DNA of 11,381 bases from Betaproteobacteria bacterium. Its GTDB lineage: Bacteria; Pseudomonadota; Gammaproteobacteria; Burkholderiales; Casimicrobiaceae. The position numbers and the translations under genes are program-made. The stretch spans positions 1 to 11,381 of the forward strand of contig VBCS01000215.1 in the NCBI GenBank assembly GCA_005888955.1. The letters are read 5' to 3'. A model generated the notes under the pieces. The model was not told the DNA's origin. It worked only from the letters and a program-made list of their open reading frames with translations, and made no database searches. Positions 1 through 6,864 of the stretch are shown one piece after another (positions within the stretch are counted from its first letter, which is position 1; every line of letters starts with the position of its first letter).

Positions 1-57
1 CTGCGGTGCGGCGCTGCACTTAACGAGATTCTCGCAATCGAGATGCGGTGCGCATGA
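1..57 (+). CDS. C-terminal tail of an unidentified upstream gene (partial)
   Basis: Frame 1 is open from the window edge to a TGA at 55-57 and encodes 18 residues ending in EMRCA. Its TGA overlaps the ATG at 54-56, the same ATGA junction used at three other places in this operon, which is the main reason to choose this frame. Frame 2 is also open to a TGA at 59-61 but has poorer GC at third codon positions (about 58% against 72%). The piece is too short to name; a pseudopilin such as GspJ would fit the context but nothing in the residues shows it. Confidence 0.3.
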   Translation: MRCGAALNEILAIEMRCA

Positions 58-1886
58 ATGAGAGCGTCATCCCGGCGCAGGCCGGGATCCAAGTTGCAAC
101 CGGGATGCAGGGCAGCGACGACAATTGGGTCGCGGCCTGCGGCGGGGCGACAAGTGACAGGCTTTGGTTCGTTCCGGAGTTGATCACGCTGCCGCTCGCC
201 GCGCGGCGCTGCCTGGTGCGTAACGCGCTCAATGGCGCGGCGCTGGAGCTCTCTTCGGGCGAGCACGCGGTGCTCGCCGCCTGTGAGGGCTGTCGCACGC
301 TCGCTGAGCACGAAGCGCGAGTCGCTACACAGCTTCGCGCGCCCGAGGAGCACCTACCCGCGATCCGCGAGTTGCTCGAGCGTTGCGCACGACAGGGGCT
401 TTTCGTGTCGCTGCCGGATCTCGTTGCCCGCTTCGCCCCGACTCTTGCGACACCGCTCCCGCCCTTCGCCGGTATCGTGGTGCGCACCGCCGATCGACCG
501 CAGCAGCTGCGACGACTCCTCGCGAGCGGCGCCGCACTGCAGTCGAGAACTGGAGTCGCTTATTCTTGGCATGTCGTCGACGACTCGCGTCACGAGGCCA
601 ACCGGCTCGCGAATCGGGAAGCGATCGCCGAGCATCGTGCGCTGGAGCCGACGCACCACGATCTGTCCGCACGCTCGCTCGAAGCGGAACTGTGCGCGGC
701 GTTTCCCGATGTTGCCGAAGAAGTTCGTTGGCTGCTGGGGCCCGCGAATGGCGATGAAGTGACCTACGGTCGACCGCAGAACTACTTCTTGTTGCGTTTC
801 GCCGGCCGTCGCTTGCTCGTGATTGACGACGACGTCGTACTCGATCCACGCCGACCGCCTTTGGCGCAGGCCGGAGTGGAGCTCACGATCCAGCCCGAAG
901 CGGGATTCTGGTACGAGAGCCTGGCTGCAGCGCAGGAGGCCTGTCCTGCGCTCGATCTCGACCCGCTCGCGGCGCACCTCAAGTGGCTCGGGTTGCCGTT
1001 GAGCGAAGCGTGGGCTCAGGCGCAGCGCGAACCGGGCGGTCTGGTTGTGGGAGAGTTGCCTGGTGACGTCGGCGAGTGCTTTGCCGCCGACGCGCGCGTG
1101 ATGTTCACGCGCAGTCAGTTGCTCGGCGATCCGGCGTGGGCGACGATGACTACGCAGCAACTGCTGCTCGATATCGAGACACGAAGATGGCTCGCGGCGC
1201 ATCCGGACGCTGGGCGCTACGGCCTGGAGAGCCAGATCTACTGGCGCGGCCCCGCGGCGTTGCGCTTGGCGCCGAATCGCATGCAGAGCGTCCACATACT
1301 CGTCGGCTTCGACAATTCATCCCTGCTGCCGCCGACCATCCGTGCCGGCCCGGGCGAAGACGTATTGCTGAGCGAGGCGGCGCGATGCATTCATCCCGGG
1401 AGCTGGGCCGTCAAGCTGCCGTTCGCGGTGCTGCACCTGCGCGAGGCGCCGCGGCGGCAACCACTGCCCGCGGATACGGTCGTGCTGGGCCCCGAAAGGC
1501 TTCTCGTCGCCCATGTGCGCGCCAGCATGTCCGCGGTCGTCGCCGAGCGCCCTGGAGAGCGCATGTCGATGTTGGGTGCGTTGTGTCTCGACCTTGCCGC
1601 GGCCAGCGACGCCGAACTGACCGATCTACAGATCCAGCATGCCGCAGAGTATGCCGCCCGCGTCCACTTCGGCATCGAGGAGCAGTTGGGCGATGCATCG
1701 CTGCCAGCCGCCTGGAAAGATAAGCTGAAGCAGTGGCTCGCCTCGCCGAACTACAAGCTTGATCCGGTGTCGTTGCGCGCGCGCATCGCACCGAACGCGG
1801 CGGTGCGAGCGCTCGCGCAGGGCTACGGCAGCGCGCTCATTGCCTGGCCGCGATTGTGGTCGTTCTGCCGCGAGCGGTTCCAATGA
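54..1886 (+). CDS. PqqD/RRE-like domain fused to a GT-A (family 2-like) glycosyltransferase, copy 1
   Basis: A 610-residue protein that I cannot assign to a named family. Residues ~44-120 look like a PqqD-type RiPP recognition element: a strand-rich start, then L-S-S-G-E-H-A-V-L, C-E-G-C-R-T-L and a final helix ending E-L-L-E-R-C-A-R-Q-G-L-F-V. Residues ~139 onward look like a GT-A glycosyltransferase: IVVRTADRP at the first strand, V-V-D-D-S (D176, D177), the DXD-type V-I-D-D-D-V (D258-D260), G-E-D-V-L-L (E435, D436, the usual place of the catalytic acid/base) and V-L-H-L-R (H461, possible third metal ligand). There is no signal peptide or membrane helix, so it is probably cytoplasmic. The ATG at 54 overlaps the upstream TGA; GTG 48 and ATG 105 are alternatives. 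Residues 3-13 are encoded by a REP palindrome, so the original start may have lain near 156, where the second copy begins. Its stop overlaps the start of copy 2 (ATGA at 1883). Donor and acceptor are unknown. Confidence 0.75.
   Translation: MNESVIPAQAGIQVATGMQGSDDNWVAACGGATSDRLWFVPELITLPLAARRCLVRNALNGAALELSSGEHAVLAACEGCRTLAEHEARVATQLRAPEEHLPAIRELLERCARQGLFVSLPDLVARFAPTLATPLPPFAGIVVRTADRPQQLRRLLASGAALQSRTGVAYSWHVVDDSRHEANRLANREAIAEHRALEPTHHDLSARSLEAELCAAFPDVAEEVRWLLGPANGDEVTYGRPQNYFLLRFAGRRLLVIDDDVVLDPRRPPLAQAGVELTIQPEAGFWYESLAAAQEACPALDLDPLAAHLKWLGLPLSEAWAQAQREPGGLVVGELPGDVGECFAADARVMFTRSQLLGDPAWATMTTQQLLLDIETRRWLAAHPDAGRYGLESQIYWRGPAALRLAPNRMQSVHILVGFDNSSLLPPTIRAGPGEDVLLSEAARCIHPGSWAVKLPFAVLHLREAPRRQPLPADTVVLGPERLLVAHVRASMSAVVAERPGERMSMLGALCLDLAAASDAELTDLQIQHAAEYAARVHFGIEEQLGDASLPAAWKDKLKQWLASPNYKLDPVSLRARIAPNAAVRALAQGYGSALIAWPRLWSFCRERFQ
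66..91. repeat. REP-type palindrome read in frame at the start of a gene
   Basis: The sequence gtcATCCCGGC-gcag-GCCGGGATcca forms a perfect 8-bp stem (69-76 with 81-88) around a 4-nt loop. It matches the general form of a very common dispersed proteobacterial palindrome. It lies within the first glycosyltransferase-like gene and is translated as S-V-I-P-A-Q-A-G-I-Q, a peptide that recurs in many unrelated predicted proteins because of this repeat. Confidence 0.85.
125..153. repeat. Second REP-like imperfect palindrome in the same N-terminal stretch
   Basis: TTG-gg-TCGC (125-133) pairs with GCGACAA (147-153) across a GC-rich centre. The right arm belongs to a 13-base string, cggggcgacaagt (143-155), that occurs again at 3612-3624 in the gspK leader. 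The centre, gcctgcggcgg (135-145), recurs at 7660-7670 before gspD. It is therefore probably a degenerate copy of the same dispersed repeat class. The stem is imperfect, so confidence is moderate. Confidence 0.5.
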
Positions 1887-2072
1887 TTTGGTGGCTCGCT
1901 TCGGAACTGCGCGTGCTCCCGCTTGCGCCCAGACTCTGTTTCGTCCGCAATCCCCTCAACGGCGCTTCGTCGCAGCTCTCCTCGGGCGAGCATGCGGTAC
2001 TGTCGGCGTGCGAAGGCTGCCACACGATCGGGGAGCACGAAGCGCGAGCAGCCGCGCAGCTTCGCGCCTCAG
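1883..2072 (+). pseudogene. Displaced N-terminal fragment of glycosyltransferase-like copy 2
   Basis: From the ATG at 1883, which overlaps the previous stop as ATGA, frame 2 encodes M-I-W-W-L-A-S-E-L and then residues closely matching copy 1 (L-S-S-G-E-H-A-V-L, A-C-E-G-C, E-H-E-A-R, Q-L-R-A) as far as codon 2066. There the homology jumps to frame 3 at 2073 (L-V-S-R-F). Between the same anchor codons copy 1 has 81 nt and copy 2 has 7 nt, a loss of 74 nt. The rest of this frame runs as an arginine-rich out-of-frame tail to a stop at 2204-2206. This is the authentic start of the second gene before the frameshift. Confidence 0.8.
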
Positions 2073-3542
2073 CTCGTGTCGCGATTCGGAACGCCATCCG
2101 CGGCCGAGCCCGCCGCGTTCGGCGGCGTTGTCGTGCGAACCGCCGACCGGCCACAACTGCTGGCGCGGCTCCTCGCAAGCGCGGAGACTCTCGAAGCGCG
2201 CGCTGAGGAGAAGCGACGCTGGCTCGTGATCGACGACTCGCACAATCCCGCTAACGAGCAAGCCAACCGCGCAGCGATCGCAAACGCACGCTCGCTCGAG
2301 ATCACGCATTACGATCGCGCCGCCGCCGACGCAGTGCAGAACGCATTGCTCGCCGAGTTTCCACACGCGGCGCGGGAGATTGGGTGGCTGCTCGCACCGG
2401 GGGCTCCCGGCGAGGCGACCTACGGCCGCCCGCTCAATCACGCACTGCTGCAGCTTGCCGGTCGCGCGTTCGTCAGCGTCGACGATGACGTGCTGCTCGA
2501 GTCGCGTCGCTCGCCGCTGTCCGATGCGGGGTTCACGGTTTCGGACGCGGCGGACGAGCTCACCTGGTACGAGAGCGAAGCGTCTTTGCTGCAGCACTGT
2601 CCGCCGGCAGACGTCGATGCGATTGCGCAACACGCGCAATGGCTCGGCTTGCCCATGGCCGATGCGTGGATGCGGGCGGAAGAAGAGGGAGGGCCGCTGG
2701 CCACGATGCAGATCGACGCTGCGCAGGCCACCCGGTTCGCTCCCGATGCCCGCATCATCTTTACGCAGAGCCACGCCTGCGGCGATCCGGGCTCGACAAT
2801 GCTGCCGCTGCACCTGCTCTCGCTGCCGGCACGGTCGCGACAGTGGCTCGCTGCGAACCCGGACGCCGTCGCCTACGCATTCGCACGGCGCATCAACTGG
2901 CGCGGGCAATCGCGCTTACGGCTCGCGCCGACGCGGCTGCTGACGTTGACGACCATCGCGGGCCTCGATAACTCGCGCCTGCTGCCGCCCACTGCGCGCA
3001 GTCATCGCAGCGAGGACCTGCTACTCGGCAAGGTGGCGCAATGGATGCATCGCACCGCATGGCAGGTCGACTTGCCGTTTGGCTTATTGCATCGGCGCGA
3101 GCCGACCAAGCAATGGTTGCGCGCCGTCGATCCGGTCGGGCCCGAACCATTGCCTTTCATCCTGGCGTACCTCGAGCGACACGAGGCCGTCATCGTCGCC
3201 ACGCGGCCCGAGCAGCGCCTCGCCGCGGCGGGAGCGTTGCTCGTGGACCTCGCGGCGTCGAGCGATGCGCATCTTTCGGAGATGCTCCTGGCGCACGCGG
3301 CGGAAGCGTCGAGCCGTGTGTTGTTCTCGCTGCAGGAACAGCTCGACGACGCCACGCTGCCCGCCGCTTGGAAGCAGTCGCTTGGGCCGTGGCTCGACTC
3401 GCCGGCGCTCGCGCTCGACGAAGCCGCGCTGCGCGCTCGCTCGCCGAGCGTCGCGGCGATGCGCTCGCTGGTCGATGGATACGGCAAAGCGCTGCTGGTT
3501 TGGCCGCAGCTCTGGGAGTTCTGCCGGGAGCGCAATGCATGA
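1923..3542 (+). CDS. GT-A glycosyltransferase-like protein, copy 2, with frameshifted N-terminus
   Basis: Tandem paralogue of the preceding gene. The open frame from ATG 1923 gives 539 residues, but residues 1-50 (arginine- and serine-rich) are the wrong frame of the former N-terminal region. Homology to copy 1 begins at L51 (2073), so a shorter product from GTG 2076 is also possible. The glycosyltransferase motifs are intact: V-V-V-R-T-A-D-R-P (69-77), V-I-D-D-S (D104, D105), V-D-D-D-V (D187-D189), S-E-D-L-L-L (E364, D365) and L-L-H-R-R (H390). The C-terminal helical region parallels copy 1, ending W-P-Q-L-W-E-F-C-R-E-R. The 74-nt loss removes the second half of the PqqD/RRE-like domain. It may be a decaying pseudogene, a core-only enzyme, or an assembly error. 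Its TGA overlaps the gspK ATG. Confidence 0.7.
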   Translation: MRPDSVSSAIPSTALRRSSPRASMRYCRRAKAATRSGSTKREQPRSFAPQLVSRFGTPSAAEPAAFGGVVVRTADRPQLLARLLASAETLEARAEEKRRWLVIDDSHNPANEQANRAAIANARSLEITHYDRAAADAVQNALLAEFPHAAREIGWLLAPGAPGEATYGRPLNHALLQLAGRAFVSVDDDVLLESRRSPLSDAGFTVSDAADELTWYESEASLLQHCPPADVDAIAQHAQWLGLPMADAWMRAEEEGGPLATMQIDAAQATRFAPDARIIFTQSHACGDPGSTMLPLHLLSLPARSRQWLAANPDAVAYAFARRINWRGQSRLRLAPTRLLTLTTIAGLDNSRLLPPTARSHRSEDLLLGKVAQWMHRTAWQVDLPFGLLHRREPTKQWLRAVDPVGPEPLPFILAYLERHEAVIVATRPEQRLAAAGALLVDLAASSDAHLSEMLLAHAAEASSRVLFSLQEQLDDATLPAAWKQSLGPWLDSPALALDEAALRARSPSVAAMRSLVDGYGKALLVWPQLWEFCRERNA

Positions 3543-4531
3543 GGCGTGGCGTTGCACCGATCGTTGCCCTTGGGCCCCGGCCTCCGCTCGGGTCGGGGGC
3601 AGGCTCTGCGCCGGGGCGACAAGTCCTCCCGTGCGCGCAGCGCGGTGTCGCGCTGATCCTTGTGCTGTGGCTCACCGTGTTACTCACGGTGATCGCGGCT
3701 GGATTCGCCTACAGCATGCGCACCGAAGCGCTCGCCGCGCGCAACGCGGTGGCATTGGCCCAAGCGCGAGCGCTCGCCGACGGCGCTATCGCGCGCGTGG
3801 CCTTCGAGCTGATGCGTCCTCGCACGGCGGCCGAGACGTGGGCACCCGACGGTGGCGTGCATTACTGGGAGGAGGGCGGCGCGCTCATCGCGGCCAACGC
3901 GGTGGACGAGTCTGGTAAAATCGACCTCAACGCGGCGTCGGATGCATTGCTTAAGAATTTGTTTCAGACGGCGGCAGGAGTCGATGCCGACACCGCGGCG
4001 CGTCTGGTCGATGCGATCGGCGACTGGAAGGATGCCGACGAGGTGAGGCGCCCGCAGGGCGCGGAGGCGCCGGAGTATCAGTCAGCGGGGCTGTCGTACA
4101 AGCCGGCAAACGCGCCGTTCGAGACGGTGGCGGAGTTGCAGCGCGTGCTGGGCATGACCCCCGCGCTGTATGCCGCGGTAGCCGACAGCCTGACCGTATT
4201 CAGCCGGCAGCCGGGTGTGAATCCTGCGTACGCATCGCGCACGATTCTGCTGGCGCTGCCGAATGCGACGCCGGAGGTTGTCGACGCATATATCGCGCAG
4301 CGGAACGACGCGCTCGCGCAGCGGCGGCCGTTGCCGGCCTTTCCGATCGCTGCGGGCGCGGCGCCGATCAACGTGTGGCGAATCCGCGCTGAAGCGACAA
4401 CCGCCGACGGCGTGACCTTCATCCGGGAAGCGGTGATAGGGCCGGGCGGCGATGTGCTGCATGCGGTGACGGTATTGTTGTGGCAGGAAGGCGACCGCCG
4501 GGTATTTACCCCGCCGCCGGGCACCCAGTGA
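3539..4531 (+). CDS. gspK: Type II secretion minor pseudopilin GspK
   Basis: GspK is the large minor pseudopilin that, with GspI and GspJ, caps the T2SS pseudopilus. The 330-residue protein has a class III prepilin signal, Q-R-G followed by V-A-L-I-L-V-L-W (cleavage after G36), and a hydrophobic helix to ~57. Position +5 of the mature protein is not Glu, as is normal for GspK. The family-typical K-I-D-L-N-A-A (127-133), I-G-D-W-K-D-A-D-E (160-168) and F-E-T-V-A-E-L-Q (194-201) segments follow. The start ATG 3539 overlaps the previous TGA and is the only usable start codon before the prepilin site. This makes the leader 36 residues, far longer than the usual 6-10; much of it is encoded by a REP-like element. 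An extra R-R-G-V-A site lies at residues 2-6. Prepilin peptidase is not in the window. Confidence 0.93.
   Translation: MRRGVAPIVALGPRPPLGSGAGSAPGRQVLPCAQRGVALILVLWLTVLLTVIAAGFAYSMRTEALAARNAVALAQARALADGAIARVAFELMRPRTAAETWAPDGGVHYWEEGGALIAANAVDESGKIDLNAASDALLKNLFQTAAGVDADTAARLVDAIGDWKDADEVRRPQGAEAPEYQSAGLSYKPANAPFETVAELQRVLGMTPALYAAVADSLTVFSRQPGVNPAYASRTILLALPNATPEVVDAYIAQRNDALAQRRPLPAFPIAAGAAPINVWRIRAEATTADGVTFIREAVIGPGGDVLHAVTVLLWQEGDRRVFTPPPGTQ
3570..3622. repeat. REP-like inverted repeat inside the gspK leader
   Basis: GCCCCGGC (3574-3581) and GCCGGGGC (3610-3617) are perfect 8-bp inverted arms separated by 28 nt. The flanks ttgg and gacaa resemble the ends of the common REP-class element. 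The right arm shares 13 identical bases with 143-155 near the start of the first gene of this window. The element supplies about half of the unusual 36-residue leader of GspK. Confidence 0.6.
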
Positions 4532-4600
4532 TCGGAACGCCGGCGAACGATCTTGCGCGGACGCTGTCCTGAGCGTGGCGACTCTTTTTCGAAAGAACGG

Positions 4601-6253
4601 ATGAAAGTGGGACTGGACACCTGGCGGCAGCGCCTTCGCGATGCGGCAAACCGCGTCGGCCTGCCTCGCTTCTGGCGCTGGTGGATCGGCGAGCTTACCC
4701 CACTGCTGCCGAGCGCCTCGCGCATCGCGTTCCAGCGCCGCTTCGTGCGACCGGTGATCGAATTTGCCGATGGCGAGGTGGTGTTCTGGCGGCCCGAGTT
4801 CGGCGTTGGCCCGACACGGCTCGCGATCGCGGAGAAAGTGTCGCTGACTGGCGACGCTGCTGCGGTCCTCGCGGCCGGTCGCGCCGCCGTAGCGCGGCTC
4901 GCAGCGGATGCCTCGGGCGGTCTCGCGGCGCCGAAAGTGGTCATCGCGCTTAGCTCCCGGCAGGTGTTGCGCAAGGAGCTCACGCTGCCCGCCGCGGTCG
5001 AGGAGAATCTCGCGCAGACACTCGCTTACGATCTCGACCGGCACACCCCGTTCCGGCCCGAGCAACTCTACTTCGATGCCGTCGTCGTCAGCCGCGACGC
5101 AGCGAAGAAAACACTCCGTGTCGACTGGGCCGCCGCGTTGCGGAGCATCGTCGACGATGCGTGCAAGCAGGTCGAAGCATGGGGCGCGGTACCGCGCGCA
5201 GTCGTGCCGGGACCGCCGGCCACGGCCGCGAAGCTCAACCTCATCCCGGACGTTGCGCGACCGCGTCCCCTGGAATGGCGCCGCTGGCAGGTGTGGGCGC
5301 CGGCGGCCATCGTTGCGACCATCGCGCTCGCCGCAGTGATCGTGCCGCTCGCGCAGAAGCGTCAGTACGCGATTGCGTTGAGCGCGCTCAGCGCGGAGGC
5401 AGGACAACAAGCGCAGGCGGCCAATGCAGTGCGGCAGCAGCTCGAAGTGATGCAGAGCGACTACAACTACGTCCTCGCGAAGAAGTACGCGTACCCGAGC
5501 CTCGTGCATGTGCTCGACGAGGTTACGCGCACGCTCCCTGACGACACTTGGCTCACGCAGTTCGAGTTGAAGACGGGCGGCCGCGGCAAGGAGTTGCAGC
5601 GCGATCTCTATCTTCGTGGCGAGTCCGGGAATGCCGGCAAGCTGATCGCGCTGCTCGAGGACACGAAGCTGGTCGAGCAGGCCGCGCCGCGTTCTCCGAC
5701 CACCAAGATCCAGGGCGCGAGCGGCGAGATCTTCGATGTCGGCGCCCGCTTGCGCACGCTGGCGCTGCCCGCGCCAGAAACGCTGACACTCGGCGCGGTG
5801 CCCGTCGCGTCGGCGCCGGTGTTGGCTGCGCCGTCCGCTGCAGCACCTGCCCCCGCGCCTGCTCCGGCGGCGCCCGCGCCAACGGCGCCGGCTGCCGCCG
5901 CGCCCGCAACGGCGCCGCAACCGGTCGCAGGTGCTCCAGCTCCGTTGGTGCCGATGCGCGCTGCGCCGCCCCAAGCGATTTCGTCCACGACGGCGGCCGG
6001 GTTCGGTCCGTTCCCCGAGGGCTACGTGCCGCCACCCTCCGCGATGCCGTCCGATACGACGGTGCAGCGAGCCGCGGCGCCGCGGCGGTCGCGTCCAACA
6101 CCGCTTACTGCGCCGGTCGGCGCACCAGTGGCGCCGCCCGCGGCTGCTCCAATGGATGCGCCCGCAGCGGTTGGCGCGCCGACAGCGCCAGCTCCGGCCG
6201 CCGATGCGCCGCCGCCCGCTCCCGCCGCAGCGGAACCCGACGAAGACAACTGA
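4601..6253 (+). CDS. gspL: Type II secretion inner-membrane platform protein GspL (PilN-type C-terminal region)
   Basis: GspL links the cytoplasmic ATPase GspE to GspM in the inner-membrane platform. The 550-residue protein has a cytoplasmic actin-like part (~50-215) including the segment L-R-K-E-L-T-L-P-A-A-V-E-E-N-L (123-137) and D-L-D-R-H-T-P-F (144-151). One membrane helix follows at ~230-250 (start W-A-P-A-A-I-V), then a coiled stretch (~255-285) and a PilN/ferredoxin-like periplasmic region (~295-388, with L-P-D-D-T-W-L at 312-318). From ~390 to 550 there is an Ala/Pro-rich tail ending E-P-D-E-D-N that normal GspL (about 400 residues) lacks. ATG 4601 was chosen because it begins M-K-V; a TTG at 4553 would add 16 residues. 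A 69-nt gap separates it from gspK. Its TGA overlaps the gspM ATG. Confidence 0.88.
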   Translation: MKVGLDTWRQRLRDAANRVGLPRFWRWWIGELTPLLPSASRIAFQRRFVRPVIEFADGEVVFWRPEFGVGPTRLAIAEKVSLTGDAAAVLAAGRAAVARLAADASGGLAAPKVVIALSSRQVLRKELTLPAAVEENLAQTLAYDLDRHTPFRPEQLYFDAVVVSRDAAKKTLRVDWAAALRSIVDDACKQVEAWGAVPRAVVPGPPATAAKLNLIPDVARPRPLEWRRWQVWAPAAIVATIALAAVIVPLAQKRQYAIALSALSAEAGQQAQAANAVRQQLEVMQSDYNYVLAKKYAYPSLVHVLDEVTRTLPDDTWLTQFELKTGGRGKELQRDLYLRGESGNAGKLIALLEDTKLVEQAAPRSPTTKIQGASGEIFDVGARLRTLALPAPETLTLGAVPVASAPVLAAPSAAAPAPAPAPAAPAPTAPAAAAPATAPQPVAGAPAPLVPMRAAPPQAISSTTAAGFGPFPEGYVPPPSAMPSDTTVQRAAAPRRSRPTPLTAPVGAPVAPPAAAPMDAPAAVGAPTAPAPAADAPPPAPAAAEPDEDN

Positions 6254-6864
6254 TGGTCACCCTCGCGCTGCCGCTTCCGCCCAGGCAAAGCCGCGTACTG
6301 GCTCTGACGCTGCTCGTGCTTGCCGTGCTCCTGGGCATCGCGCTGTTGCTCACGCCGTTCCTTCTGCTCCACCGGCACTATGACGCCGCGATCGACGCCC
6401 TGCAGGACCGAATCGAGATCTACCGCCGCGTCGCGGCGCAGACTCCGGAGCTGAAAAAGGCGCTCGAGGCGCTCCGCGCGAAGGATGGGCGCCGCTTTTT
6501 CCTGCACAACACGGCGCCGAATCTCGCTGGCGCCGAGCTGCAGGACTTCGTTCGCGCGGCGATCGAGAACAATGGCGGCCGCATCACGACCATCCAGACG
6601 GCGCAACCGCGCGAGGACGGCCGGTTCCGCCAGGTCGGCATCAACGTACAGCTCTTCGCGAGCACGCCGAACCTGCAGAAGATCCTCTACGCGCTCGAAA
6701 CGCAGACGCCGTACACGCTGATCGAGAACATCACCGTGCGGCCGCTGAACGCGTTTCGCGGCTTCAAGCCCGCACCAGGCAACGAGCCTGAGCTCTCGGT
6801 CCTGCTCGACGTTTCCGGCTTCGCGTTCGCCGAAGGATCCAAGAACGGAGAAGCGAAGAAATGA
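6253..6864 (+). CDS. gspM: Type II secretion platform protein GspM (GspMb type)
   Basis: A 203-residue bitopic inner-membrane protein that partners GspL in the T2SS platform. Residues 1-13 are cytoplasmic, ~14-39 form a strongly hydrophobic helix, ~42-75 are helical and charged (coiled-coil-like), and ~92-192 form a periplasmic ferredoxin-like domain, with E-L-Q-D-F-V-R-A-A-I-E (95-105), L-Q-K-I-L-Y-A-L-E (141-149) and L-I-E-N-I-T-V (156-162). This layout and size fit the GspMb subfamily (T2SSM_b) rather than the enterobacterial GspM. The start ATG 6253 overlaps the gspL stop as TGATG and its stop overlaps the next start as ATGA, so it is translationally coupled on both sides. Confidence 0.87.
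   Translation: MVTLALPLPPRQSRVLALTLLVLAVLLGIALLLTPFLLLHRHYDAAIDALQDRIEIYRRVAAQTPELKKALEALRAKDGRRFFLHNTAPNLAGAELQDFVRAAIENNGGRITTIQTAQPREDGRFRQVGINVQLFASTPNLQKILYALETQTPYTLIENITVRPLNAFRGFKPAPGNEPELSVLLDVSGFAFAEGSKNGEAKK

Noticed and set aside
2060..2080. Programmed ribosomal frameshift joining the two frames of copy 2
   Set aside because: No slippery heptamer or following pseudoknot is seen, and the region is missing sequence relative to copy 1, which fits a deletion rather than recoding.
4532..4600. Another REP-like element or an N-terminal extension of GspL from TTG 4553
   Set aside because: The stretch gctgtcctgagcgtggcgac resembles the edge of a common intergenic repeat, but no paired arm is visible, and the ATG at 4601 gives a normal GspL start.
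4082..5974. A 630-codon open frame on the minus strand opposite gspK and gspL
   Set aside because: It is Arg-rich and low-complexity, has no recognisable domain, and mirrors the codon bias of the clear gspK and gspL genes on the plus strand.
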